Shown one piece after another: positions 1-10,825 of a stretch of 64,000 nt of DNA (positions are counted from its first letter, which is position 1; each line of letters starts with the position of its first letter). Under the pieces are notes generated by a model that ran no database searches, was not told the DNA's origin, and saw nothing but the letters and a program-made list of their open reading frames with translations. Made by a program: the position numbers and the translations under genes. The stretch spans positions 2,740,754 to 2,804,753 of the forward strand of contig KB722736.1 in the NCBI GenBank assembly GCA_000349905.1, written 5' to 3'. This stretch comes from Volvariella volvacea V23 (taxonomy: Eukaryota > Basidiomycota > Agaricomycetes > Agaricales > Pluteaceae).

Positions 1-382
1 GGTGGGTGTAGCATGACAGACGCTTGCGTATGCTGGAATTGTCACCACTGCTATAGCGCAATCACGTCCATAATGAGCTCACGGTCGAGTCCATTGTGAT
101 GAAGCGGTCACTAGAAGGTCAGTGCCGTTGTACCACTGTCGTTGAGCATGGTTTAGACGACTACAATGGGCAGCGTTCCGCTCGCGATGTCAGTATTTTG
201 CCCCGCCACTCTCGGATCAAGAAGGTCGTAGGCTATGGGATTCAGTGCAGCGCGGTTTGTAGCTACATAGACAGTTCATGGCCTGAGTTGGATAGATGGT
301 CACGTGCACAATGACGCAAGTTTCTGAGAATCTGGCGCTGACTGGACGAATGGGGGGCATCCCATCCTTAACCTTTGTCTCC
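1..382. other. No gene recognised; upstream region of the GILT-like gene
   Basis: No reading frame here resembles a known protein. The stretch would hold the promoter of the gene starting at 383. A CACGTG E-box lies at 301-306, about 80 bp before the start codon; whether it is used is unknown. Confidence 0.4.
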
Positions 383-1224
383 ATGCATCGTCTCTATTCC
401 ATGTTCTCCGTCTTCGTGCCTGTTGCTTTGGCAGCTACACCTCCCTTTCTTCAACAAGACACAAACGGGTTATTAGTTGAACAGCGAGTTCCAGTAGAAC
501 TTGGCGTAATGAGCCGTTGTCCAGACGGTCTTCTTTGTGAGAGCATTTTCAACGAAGTCTTGAAGAGGGTCGCGAACAAAGTTGATATATCTTTGCTATA
601 TATTGGAAAGTGCATCATTTCCCCTAATTCAGGTCTCGTTGCTCACGTAGATTTGACCCTCCCAGGATAGACCCTACCGACACAGACTTTGGGGTGAAGT
701 GCCTGCACGGCCCTGAGGAGTGTGCTGGAAATGTGCAACAGCTTTGTGTCGCAAAATATGCATCACCTTCAAATTGGTGGGAATTTGTGCAGTGCCAGAA
801 TTATGAGGGCCGCGACAAGATTGGTTTGCCCGATCTTGCGCTTAAGTGTGCAAGGACGGCGGAAATAAATTGGGAAGAGAGTGGAGTCGGCGAATGTGCT
901 GGTATCACTGGTGATGGTCGTGGTGCGGAGGGTATACGTTTACTCCAGAAATCCGTGAATGAAACACAAAGACGAGGCATAGTGTGCGGGCTATCTTGGA
1001 ATGTTATAGCTCCTTGGCTAATAGATTCACAGGAAGAGCTGCACTATTCTAATCAATGGCCGTCTGGCTTGCATTCATGACGGCTCGTGGCAATCCTGTG
1101 AGGTATGAATACATTTACCGTACTCCATTGTCCTAAGCGTTAACCACGCTCACAGGGGGGTCATACCGTAAAGGACTTCGTCAGGCAGATCAATGAGGAG
1201 TACGATCGCCTGAATAGCACATGA
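383..1224 (+). CDS. GILT-like secreted thiol reductase
   Basis: Gamma-interferon-inducible lysosomal thiol reductase family; such enzymes reduce disulphides in acidic compartments or outside the cell. Four exons join in phase (383-609, 666-983, 1033-1102, 1156-1224) to 227 aa. The first 20 residues (MHRLYSMFSVFVPVALAATP) look like a signal peptide. The GILT signature follows: MSRCPDGLLCE around the active site, then CLHGPEECAGNVQQLC, then SCTILINGR and HDGSWQSCE near the C-terminus. The active site reads C-P-D-G-L-L-C (CX5C) rather than the animal CXXC; I recall similar CPDA... forms in other fungi, so this is probably a lineage trait. The start was chosen because it opens the signal peptide. 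Downstream YOS1 is convergent. Confidence 0.85.
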
Positions 1225-1434
1225 AACTTCTTGGCATTGAAAAACATTGCGTCGGACTAGGATCTAGAAGGAACTGTAAACCCCCAAAAGTAGCAATGTC
1301 ATTAGGCACACTCAATGTTTTGGCGCGCTCCAGTATATTAAGTATTCCGGCATACGAGCATTGTGAAGGAAAAGCCCAAAGCAAATACAAGGGATTCGAA
1401 ATAGAGACATGAATGGAATGTAATTCGAAAGGCA

Positions 1435-1844
1435 TCACCAGATGAGCGAGTAGAGTATCACAAGAATATTGATGCCGATCAGAGGTACTGGAATCAATCC
1501 TGATTAGCTGGTGAACGCACATTGCGATTCAAGGGCACATACTACGCATAAGTGTTCGGACAGCAGTTATCAGGTCTATTAGCTTTGCCTTCATTCCAAC
1601 GTCATACTGTGGATTCCCGTAACCTTGGTCGTAACCTTGGTGGTATCCCGCATTGGCCGCGGCAGCAGCTTGGGCCTGGGACGACGACACCCATCCAACT
1701 GCGGAAAGGAGCACTGCTCAGTAGCTGAAACCAATATACCAACGGTTTGGACTCACTCCGAGCAAGGAAACGGTCTTCACTAAGAACAGCTATTGCATTC
1801 ACGAAAAGCAGTGACGCCTGAAAGATAGCACCGAGCTTAAGCAT
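1435..1844 (-). CDS. YOS1: Yos1 / IER3IP1-like ER-Golgi transport protein
   Basis: Small membrane protein that works with Yip1-Yif1 in COPII vesicle traffic between ER and Golgi. Three exons (1844-1757, 1698-1543, 1487-1435) give 98 aa, close to the usual 80-100. Family hallmarks are an N-terminal hydrophobic segment running into LLFVNAIAVLSEDRFLAR, then IGW after the first splice, a variable Ala/Gly/Tyr-rich loop, then KAKLIDLITAVRTLMR and the tail IPLIGINILVILYSLIW. Both junctions restore the expected motif exactly (FLAR-IGW and LMR-IPLI), which fixes the splice sites. It shares a 215 bp divergent upstream region with uL22m. Confidence 0.93.
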
Positions 1845-2059
1845 CTTGACTACACGCAGAAGGTGAGTTGGCTAGAGCTCAATAACTTGTGTTCAGAACA
1901 AGGAAGGCGTTTGCCTTGGTTTTCTACAGGGTACGGGACGGAGAAGTGAGCGTGCAAGGCTGGCGGAGAATGCGTTACAGTGATTGTGACAAGGCGTGAC
2001 GTGTGGATCAATACCCGAAATTTGTTTACCACTCCGAGAAATTCAACTGCTAGCGTGCG

Positions 2060-3049
2060 ATGCAGAGTCGTTTGCAAGCTGGTATGTGGTTATACGGTCT
2101 CTCGTCTTCATCCTGTAACGAAACACCCCGCAGTTGGACACGTCCTCAAACACCATGCTTCTGCCACGTCAGTAGCAAGACCATTAACGTGTCGCCGATC
2201 GTATGTGCAATTACCAATACCACGACTTTGTCCTTCTCATGACTCCGACACAGTGCCAGCACACTCAATCCCATCAACTGGATTAAAGAAAAGCTAGTAC
2301 CAGGTATTCGCGAGAAGCAAAGCCAGGAGGAGATTCAGGCCGGAAAGCAACAAGCTGCTGAAGAAGGTAACAGGAATATCTTCGAGGCAGCTACGGCCGC
2401 TACAGGGGAAGTTTCCGTTGCTAAACGTGGGCGGGGAGATGTCGGGTATGCTGGAAAGAAGCCGTATAAACCACGACCAACCGAGGTATGGTGTGTTCGT
2501 TGTAAAAGATGTTTAAGCACTGAAATCTTATTTGCGTTGCTAAAACAGCACAAATACTCGACTGCCAACTTCAAAATATCGCATAGAAAACTTAATATGC
2601 TTGGTCGGCAAATTTCGGGCAAGCCAATTGACTATGCTATATTACAGATGCAGTTCAGTGAGAAACGAGCAAGTACGCGAATCATGAACATGCTTGCAAC
2701 CGCAAGGGATCACGCTGTGCGGTACAAGCGCTTGACAGAGTCTAAACTTGTCGTGTGTAAGTTCTGCCTGATGATCTGTCTTTATTCGACCTCAAATATA
2801 CTGTCTATAGCCGAGGCTTGGGTCACCAAGGGACCTAAACGCAACAAGAAAGTAGAGCCTCGAGGACGGGGACACTACGGAATCCGAATACGGCCTAGTG
2901 CGAGGATGCATGTCGTATTAAAAGAGGGTAAAACGGTTGAGGAGCAGAAGGCGGAGGAGAGGGCGCGTAAATTAAAGAAGATAATCTCAGCACACCACGT
3001 TAGAGAGGACAAACCCATACGAAATCCTGGGTCAACTTGGGCTTGGTAG
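2060..3049 (+). CDS. MRPL22: Mitochondrial large-subunit ribosomal protein uL22m
   Basis: Component of the mitochondrial 54S subunit lining the exit tunnel. Five exons (2060-2081, 2134-2200, 2260-2485, 2549-2756, 2811-3049) join to 253 aa; the first is only 22 nt. The N-terminus is basic and Ser/Arg-rich (ending ARPLTCRRS), as for a mitochondrial presequence. The uL22 core is clear: YSTANFKISHRKLNMLGRQI, then KPIDYAILQMQFSEKRAS, and the late VSEAWVTKGP and GRGHYGIRIRPSARM motifs of the uL22 hairpin. The first two exons are inferred from splice phase; the conserved core is secure. Confidence 0.9.
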
Positions 3050-3171
3050 TTTAGTTCGCCAATTTGACTATTTTAATATTTCCGTTACGTCACAGTGTGT
3101 TGGACACGTCGGTCCTGTTTTGGTCACGTCCTCACTCTCAAGCCTCTAACATCACTCCCTCCCACTCGACC

Positions 3172-4905
3172 ATGTTGTCGCCATGGTCTTCGGTTCCTGT
3201 CGTCGTGCTCGCACTCGTTTCTTCATCTCTTGCTGCAAAGCTTCAATCCTTTGAAAACACCGCTATCGTGCGCACAGTAGAGCTTGGGGGGTCTCAAGTC
3301 CACGTCACAACCACATATGCGGTCAAGGCCCTTCAACCAAAAGCCAACGTCTATACCATCGCGTTGAGCGCACTAGACAGAGAAAAAACTAGCTGGTTGG
3401 AGGCTAAGCTGAAGGGTAGCTCTGAGCTCTTGCCCATCGAGGAGCACGATTATGACGCAGAACAGTATGTTAATCCCCACTGACGTGTTAAGCTGCACCA
3501 ATGTTGATTTCCTGGAGCAAGGAATTTCTCCCTTTTGGATGTAACCCTGCCATCTTCACTGGGGGTCAATGGGACGGCCAACATCGTAATTGATACTATT
3601 CAAACGCATGCGACATGGGCATGGCCAGCCGAAGTCGCACAGTCGGATGAACAGTTATTGAAGTATCGCACAGAACTCTTCGTACTCAGTCCCTACCGCA
3701 CTGCTGTTCAACGTACAAAGCTCAAGTGCGTACCCAAATGAATTGTTGCCTCAGTTCGTGACCAACGCTCTTCAGGGCAACCGTACCACAAATCATCTCG
3801 CATACTGAACCGAAAGGACTAGAAGATTTCACACGGGACAGCGTTGCGTCCAAGTCTGGCGGTACGGTTACATACGGGCCATACAACGACATACCCCCCT
3901 CAGCTAGCAACAAGTTCCTTGAAGAGCGGCAACAACCCGTAACTATTCATTACGGTTACGACCATGCTGTATTGGAAGTTATCAAACTCAAACGTGCTGC
4001 TGAAATCAGCCATTGGGGCGCCAATTTGAATATCCAGGACGAAATTCAGCTGCGAAATGCGGGACCAGCGTACGTCACAACACTGCCTATGATTATAGTA
4101 TATTGATCCTTCCTCCAGACTCAAGGGCCACTTCTCCCGTTTAGAACACCAGAGCCAAGCTTACTTCAAACGCATTTCCCCACAAGTCGTTCCGGGGCTG
4201 AGTTTACATCTCCCTGCCGGCATTCGAGACGCCTACTACTATGACAAGATTGGCAACGTTTCAACTTCTCGTTTGAGGATTGCGCCATCCGTCCCAAAGG
4301 GATCAGAAGTCAAGCAATACAGCGTCTTTGAGTTTCGACCTCGATACCCACTCCTCGGAGGCTGGAATTACACATTTACGCTTGGATGGGATGCACCTCT
4401 GGCAGATTCCGCAAGCTACGACAAGAAGACTGGCAAATACATAGTTGAGATCCCTGTCATGACGCCCGTTCCTGGTGCTGTAGTCAATGAAGCTGAAGTA
4501 AAGATTATCTTGCCAGAAGGCGCTACGTCAGTCCTCTTTCCTTCCCGTGCTGTATTGTTGTAACTAAGAATTTCTGTAGCGACATCTCATTTGTTCCCCC
4601 GTTCCCGGCAATCACAAATTGGATGTATACCTACAAGACCTATCTGGATACAGCTGGTCGTCCAGCTCTTAGCTTTGAGTACCGGGATCTGACGTCCAAA
4701 CACATCCAGAGCATTTATGTAGGTTGATTGGTTTCTCGAATGATTCGGGCTAAAGCAACTTGGCATCTAGGTATCATATAAGGTCCCGCTCACCGCACAT
4801 CTAAGGAAGCCTATAGCAGTTGCTAGCGTTTTCTTTGGGCTGTTTACACTGGCTTTGATTGGCCGGAGACTCGATCTTACAATTCAGAAGCAAAAGGTGT
4901 TGTAG
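3172..4905 (+). CDS. OST1: Oligosaccharyltransferase subunit Ost1 / ribophorin I
   Basis: Non-catalytic subunit of the ER complex that transfers the lipid-linked glycan to Asn of nascent proteins. Six exons (3172-3464, 3522-3725, 3776-4069, 4119-4526, 4580-4718, 4771-4905) give 490 aa, near the yeast length. Visible: signal peptide (MLSPWSSVPVVVLALVSSSLA), FENTAIVRTVEL at the mature start, IQTHATWAWP, the core AEISHWGANLNIQDEIQLRN, GHFSRLEHQ, DAYYYDKIGNVSTSRLR, and one C-terminal membrane helix followed by the short tail RRLDLTIQKQK. All five introns are 49-57 nt and keep frame. It ends 21 bp from the convergent neighbour. Confidence 0.96.
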
Positions 4906-4926
4906 CGTAATAATACACGTTTATTG

Positions 4927-5617
4927 CTATGCCCATATACGCTTACGATTTTGGTTGTTGATCCAATCCCTTGACCAGCTGTGGAAGGTCATATACTTGC
5001 AGCCAGGTGGTGTAGGAGCTCTAAGGACTTTGTGAGTGTGCAGGCAAGCCCCCAACAGCAACTGGACATACATGGACAAGAATATATATACCCCTTTCAT
5101 TGTATCAGAATCGCAATGGTAGTAGAGCCCCTGATTCCCCCGACGTCCATGATCATAGTAGAGCATGGTGCCACTCCACCTCCACACACCGCCCGTTACA
5201 CCTTCTGCCTTTTTACTGGTCACAAGTTGCAGGGGGTGATTCTCTATATGGGTTGCATTGATAAGATTGACACGATAGATCGCCGTTTCGTTGTAAAACT
5301 GCCACAGTTGATTATGGTTGACGAAGAAGGTCGCGGGTCTCTTGGTATGGACCATGACGGTTACATTCCCTGGAGAAGCTAGGGACGACAGGTAAGGATA
5401 TTGGCGGATAGATGCCTGCATTAACGGGGAACCTACACAAGTCTGTTACCGTCACATGCCTGGTTATACCCTCAGTGCCGCGGGCTGCAGCAAGAGCCTC
5501 GAGATAGCCAGCTCCAGGGACGAGAGAGCTGATTGTGCTGCGACCAGCCTCCCATGCTGGAACAGCTCCGACAACAGCAAGCAAAGAGAGGACGAGGGCG
5601 GACAGTAGATTCACCAT
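4927..5617 (-). CDS. Small secreted protein of unknown function
   Basis: I do not recognise the family. The start MVNLLSALVLSLLAVVGAVPA is a convincing signal peptide. After about 50 residues the frame needs a short intron (about 37 nt near 5429-5465) to continue as GSPLMQASIRQYPYLSSL and on through a region with several N-glycosylation sequons (NVT, NET, NAT), few Cys and many Tyr. The C-terminus is unclear: the frame can run to 4927, or a GTATAT donor near 5099 and an AAAG acceptor would end the protein at 4989 (...LELLHHLAASI). It could be a wall or effector-like secreted protein; nothing shows which. Confidence 0.55.
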
Positions 5618-5872
5618 GGAGAGATACATGGGGGTCAGTGGGAGGGGCTAAGCTGACGTGGAGCTTAAAGATCGGAAAAGCATCGCTGTTTGAAGAGAGA
5701 CAGTCGTGTTGGGACAAAAATCCGAGTTTGAGGCGAGAGACGTTCTCCAGCTTGGGTCCTGCTAACCAATGACGGAGCCAATTGTCGCGTGGTCCTCTGA
5801 TCAGCTGACACACCACGTGATTCCCACAACGCGCTCCAATTTTCTTGAGAGGAGCATCAGCACCTCTCCAGC
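5618..5872. promoter_or_regulatory. Divergent upstream region: secreted protein / PPR gene
   Basis: 255 bp between two start codons facing away from each other. It must hold both promoters. No single motif stands out. Confidence 0.4.
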
Positions 5873-7913
5873 ATGCTTCGCAATGCCACCATCCTCACCA
5901 CACGCCCAGCCCTAGCCCGTCCAGTGGCTCCACTCACCGCGTCGCTCACACGTACATTCGCGTCCAAACTGCGCTCCAGACCCGTTGACGAGGAGCCGCT
6001 CGACGACCTCAAGCTTCCGCGATATCTCAGGCGGGCACAAGCCAAGGCTGCTGATACAAAGGCATCTCCAAGGACGGAGCAGCCGCCCACTGCAACTCCA
6101 CAGAAAGAATTTCGCTCACGTCACTATGACCCCTCTAAGGAGAAGCAGAAGAACGAAAACATGCGCCTTCTTGAACCTCATGTACTCTCTGCACGGCTGA
6201 AAAAACTATGTGACAAGGGAAAGGTCGAGGAGGCTGTTACCATGCTCAAAAACTCTCCCCTTGATGCGCAAAATACTCCCGTATGGAACACTCTGATTTG
6301 GGAATGCATGAAGGCGAATCGGTTNNNNNNNNNNNNNNNNNNNNNNNNNNNNNNNNNNNNNNNNNNNNNNNNNNNNNNNNNNNNNNNNNNNNNNNNNNNN
6401 NNNNNNNNNNNNNNNNNNNNNNNNCAAGGTAGCCTATTCGCTATACGTTGACGTGCGTCTTGTATCTATTTCCACCACAATCTAAATTAAGCCCTGTGAT
6501 TAGATGAAGAGGAGAGGCCATAGCCCTACGACACGCACATTCCAGACCATGTTTACAGGTCTCTCTCGGATAGAAAACTGGTCCACACATACCAAACAAC
6601 TCGCGAACGCCCGTTCACTTTATGAGGCCTATTGCAGACATATCCAATCACTGAAGAAGCACGAACCAGAAAGTCCCGACATTGTGGTTCACCCCCTTGC
6701 CGCCTATATCAAAATTCTTGGTGACTCTGGGAACCACCAAGAAATCTTTGACGTCTATTATTCTTTAGATGCAAGTGGGCCTTTCTCTGCCAACCAATTT
6801 GTCTACACAGCCATGTTTCAAGCCCTTGCGAGTGTCCAAGGTCCTCCACCAAGGGGAACAGATATGACACCGACAGCTAAAATAGCAGCTGACGCGCGAT
6901 TACTGTGGACGCAGATGATCAAGGCTTCCAAAAAGTCTACTGACGTGCAGATTGACGGACATGTTGTTGCCTCTGCAGTTGCTGCTATGGCACGAGGCCG
7001 TTCTGTCGATCAAGACTTTGCCTTTTCACTCGTCCGTGACTACTTTGGGTTGACTTCCCCCGGCGAATCACCTGCGGTGGGCACCATACCCCTCTCTCCC
7101 CAATCTTTTGCGAATGTGCTATTCTTATGCAACGCAAGCCGCCGCTATGGCAATGCCGTCTACTTTTTCGCCCAACTCAAGAGGCGACCACCCGCAATGG
7201 GGGATTCAAGCATCCTTGACAGACCTCACATGGAAGAAATCCTCAAGGCCATGCTGGAGCTCAATAACCCCGATGCAGGTGAACGATCCGTCGAAACGTT
7301 GGAGTGGATGCTCCGGCAAGAGATCACAGGCCATAACGGACCAAAAATCCGTCCATCCCTATCCACTTACAACCTCGTGCTCACCGCCTGCTGGCGATCT
7401 GCAGATTGGCAATCTGCTCTTCGGATTTTTGATCTGATGACAGGTTATCACAGCCACGATTTCATGGATGGCGCGGTATCTGCAGCCCCACGATTTGATA
7501 ACAGGGGACCAGGCCGAAATATTATGCCCACCGCTGAGGGTGCATCTGCAATGCTCCGTACAGCTTTGGCTACGGAGAACGCGGCCAATATACGGCAGTG
7601 TCTTCGAATTATAGACCACCTTGGGTTGGACACGATTCTTGGGGTGAAAGGTAGCGTGGCTAATCCCAATGAATCAAGTAAAGCTGTGAAGAACAAAATG
7701 TTCTTTGCAGTCAAACTAGCCTCCGCATTGGTCCAAGCGGTGGAACAGGTTCTCAAATCTGCTGCCAGAGATGTAAAGAACGAAGAGGAAGTGCAGAAGT
7801 GGAGGGCGCTCGCAAGGAGTGCGCAAGGTTTGTTGAACCACTCCGGGTCATCTGCTGCTCTCTCCAGTGATTTTATACCTACCGCCTTACCACGGAGGAA
7901 GGTTAATAACTAG
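5873..7913 (+). CDS. Mitochondrial pentatricopeptide-repeat (PPR) protein, interrupted by an assembly gap
   Basis: Probable organellar RNA-binding protein. The N-terminus is an Arg/Ser/Thr-rich presequence (MLRNATILTTRPALARP). Helical repeats follow, e.g. LKKLCDKGKVEEAVTMLKNSPLDAQ then VWNTLIWECMKANR just before the gap, and after it MKRRGHSPTTRTFQTMFTGL, FVYTAMFQALAS and STYNLVLTACWRSADWQSALRIFDLM, all PPR-like 35-residue units. The 100 N at 6325-6424 remove part of the coding sequence; a 75 nt intron (6429-6503) follows the gap. The member resembles fungal rRNA-processing or Ccm1-type PPR proteins, but the exact orthologue cannot be told. Confidence 0.8.
6325..6424. other. Assembly gap (100 N)
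   Basis: Exactly 100 N, the conventional placeholder for a gap of unknown size, inside the PPR gene. The true length is not known. Confidence 0.99.
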
Positions 7914-8323
7914 TTACTTATCTCGAATTTTTACGGGTATTACAGGACACAGTCCACATCTTAATCTTTGGGCTAATCTATAGCTAATATATCATATTGT
8001 GACATGAGTTGGACAGAAATGAGAGGCGTAAGAGCAGATACCCAATGGCAAGCAGGTGGAGAATTATATACGTGTTACAGTTGATGACAGACGAATGGTG
8101 GTTAAAAAGAATGGAACAAAGATCAGCCGACTAAGGTAAGGGTTCGGACAGTGTGCGACAAGACAAACAAACAGCGAACCAAGTCCACGAAAAGGTGAGC
8201 AACACAGGCAGCAACGCCAGGTCCTCTGGTGGTTCAAGCAGCCAACAGAGGCAAGGGTAGCCAGCGCGGACCCATGGGCCCTGAGTAGCTCGGGCGGCAG
8301 CCGAGAAAAAAATGGAGTCGACC
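7914..8323. other. Convergent intergenic spacer
   Basis: 410 bp between two stop codons; it holds the 3' ends of the PPR and aspartic protease transcripts. AT-rich at 7914-8060, GC-richer later. No gene seen. Confidence 0.5.
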
Positions 8324-10520
8324 CTATGCTACCGACTTGGGTCTGTCCCCTGTTCGAATGGTGTCTTTATCCATGCTGTGGAACGCGGGGGAAGGTGGTA
8401 CGAATGTATCCTCGGTGAGTGCCATGGAGACCGGTTGATAGGTGTGTGGCTGCTCGTGAAGCGGGACACCAGCAATATAGCTATTCCTCGGGTTGATTGG
8501 CATTGGTGTCGTTCTCCCTCTGGGTGTTCGTGCTGTTCTGTTCCTCCTACGGCGGCAAAGATAGTAAACGCCAGCGATAACGAGAAGGACGAGGACGAGG
8601 GCGTTGAATGCGATGAGCCCAATGAGCGCCGGGAAGAATTTTCCAACGAGCTCCAGTGTTTGATTGGCCTGCGCCGATAATGCGAAACTGGGTTGTATCA
8701 TGGTGCCGTCTAATCCGATGTAGGTGATGTTGGTTCGAGGTTGAGTGCCACGTAGCTTGGCAAAATCAGCTGAGGCTTCATCAGGATCAATCAGGGACAA
8801 AAACTTCATAAATGGGTTGCCGATGTTGCCTGATGGGTCGGGGTCGCCAAAATCGTAAATAGAATAAACGGAACGCAAGAAGTTATCTCCAATTAGCCAA
8901 TCACTGTCCGTTGTGAGATTGTTGCTCCCATTAGTAGAGGCCTATTCACGTACAACTCGCCTGCCCCAAATGCCAGGTTAGTGGGGACAAAAGAACCAAT
9001 GCAGACGTCAGGAAGTCCAGGGAAGAGTCCTGAAGGTACCACGTCTAGCGGGTGGAGTGGATATATTCCCCCACTGAGAAATCCTAAGCTTGGCGAAACC
9101 TTGATCAAAGACCCGTGACGCACCCTATTTGAAGAGCCATATCAACTTCTTCGTTACAAGGAACTTGCCAATAACCCGAAGCTTGATCGAATCGTGCGTT
9201 GGTGATATCGCCATATATTGCTTCACAAATTTCGGCAGGAGCATATCTACGAGAGGATGAATTAGGTTCCAGAACATAAAGGGAAGACAACCAACGTGAA
9301 GGACGAGCCACTATCCATTAGGACCACTGCCTTATTTGAGGGTGCATCCTCCACCTCAGTCTCCGGGATGATGATGCGATCGCCGATGATGAGAGCATCG
9401 AGAAGGACATTCCAACGACTGGGGTGCACAACCGGCCAAGTCGGCACTTCTGGTTGATTTTGAATTTCCGCATATTCAGGCTCATACTCGCCTTTGCAAA
9501 GGGTAGTAAGTAGTAAGCAACAAGCATTGAAGGAACGTCCTTGAACACACCTATTGCAAAGCTTCCCTCTATCTCGTCCTCCTCCTGCATGCTTCTGTGC
9601 AGTGCAAATGCAATGAAATTCTGCTCATCCGGATTCTGATCAAACAAATTGTAGAGCAAAGCGCGACCGGTATCTTCACTGGTACGATTGACGAGGAGGT
9701 CGATGAAGGACAATGACGTGAAGCCTAGTCCTACAACGCCTGCCGCCCCATAGCCTAGTGCTGGATTGAACACTTCCGTCACGTCGAGAAACGCTTGTGT
9801 TTCCACCGATATCCTGCAAAGGGAGATCATTCCAATTCACAATCATGACTGAGAAGAGACCCAGACACACCCTGCGAAGGTAACGGGAGCGTAAGACACG
9901 TTTCCATATGCCCAACCCAGAGCGTACTAAGGACAAAGGTTCAAAAGTAGCTGGGAATTTAAGCACCGCAAAATCTTACAGTCAAGTTTTGGGTTATGTG
10001 CTGTCAATGCATGAGCAAGCTAATGGGCAATCAAGTCAAGAGGGCTTACAGTTGGCCGAGAACCTGGAATTGGAGTTGTGTCTCCTTTGATCCACAAGTC
10101 GGACGATCCAGTGTCGAGCTGCACAAGATAGTCTGTGGATAGGTAGGGCTTAGCAGGACTTGTGGATCGGTCTCACAGACAACTCACCATTCCCTCCGAC
10201 TGTCATCTTGCATGGCCACAACGGTCAGCAGCGGAGGACACGAGACGTGGGCCAGCTTACTTCGGCCATATAAATCAGGTCCTGGACAGAGCTGCCTTGG
10301 ACGTGAGGATGATATCATGACAATGCGAGGAGCTTGTGACGAACGTCAAGGAGAGTGCGTTATCTCCGGAGTCCGTATCTTGCCTCGTTGAGAGGGCATT
10401 GCGGGAGGACAGGTTGGAGTGGCCAGGCCTCCTGACCTTGGTGAAGGGGACTCTATGGGCGGACGCAGTAGCGACAGACGTAAAAAGGAGGGCAACGGAG
10501 AACGGGGCGCTGGACAGCAT
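8324..10520 (-). CDS. Pepsin-like (A1) aspartic protease with C-terminal membrane anchor
   Basis: Secreted or surface endopeptidase. The N-terminus is a signal peptide (MLSSAPFSVALLFTSVATASA) and short propeptide. The first catalytic motif is VQLDTGSSDLW (about 10108), the second VLMDSGSSFTYAP (about 9320); between them lie WAYGNVSYAPVTFAG and GAAGVVGLGF, and later LIGDNFLRSVYSIYDFGD, the usual order for the family. After the catalytic unit comes a linker with sequons, one hydrophobic helix (ALIGLIAFNALVLVLLVIAGV) and a basic tail starting CRRRRNR, so it is a type I membrane protein of the yapsin-like habit but not GPI-anchored. About nine introns; one exon (10188-10206) is only 19 nt. Confidence 0.9.
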
Positions 10521-10825
10521 GGGGCAAGCGGTAAAGCGGCAAAAGAGCGACGGCGAGAAAAAGGTGAAGCGCGCCGGCTTGGAAAACGCAAAGCGCCTGT
10601 GACAAAAATAGCCCATCCAAATCAAACCAACGAGACTCGATCACCGTCTCTCCCTCCCCATCCCCTGTCCGCAGTCCCAGCCCCGCCCGTCCAGCGCTAC
10701 ATCCTTGCACCGGCCATGCCCATTCCCGCCACGTGATCCCGCCTACCCCGCATTCCCACCGGCCGAGCCTGAGCGGGACAGCCTTTAATTCCCCAGCACC
10801 CCCTTCTTCGCACCCGCATTCTGAG
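10521..10825. promoter_or_regulatory. Divergent upstream region: aspartic protease / HOT
   Basis: 305 bp between opposed start codons; pyrimidine-rich on the + strand near 10640-10700 and again just before 10826. No specific motif can be supported. Confidence 0.4.

Noticed and set aside
6325..6424. PPR gene as a pseudogene because of the interrupted frame
   Set aside because: The interruption is an assembly gap of N; both sides are open and in a consistent family.
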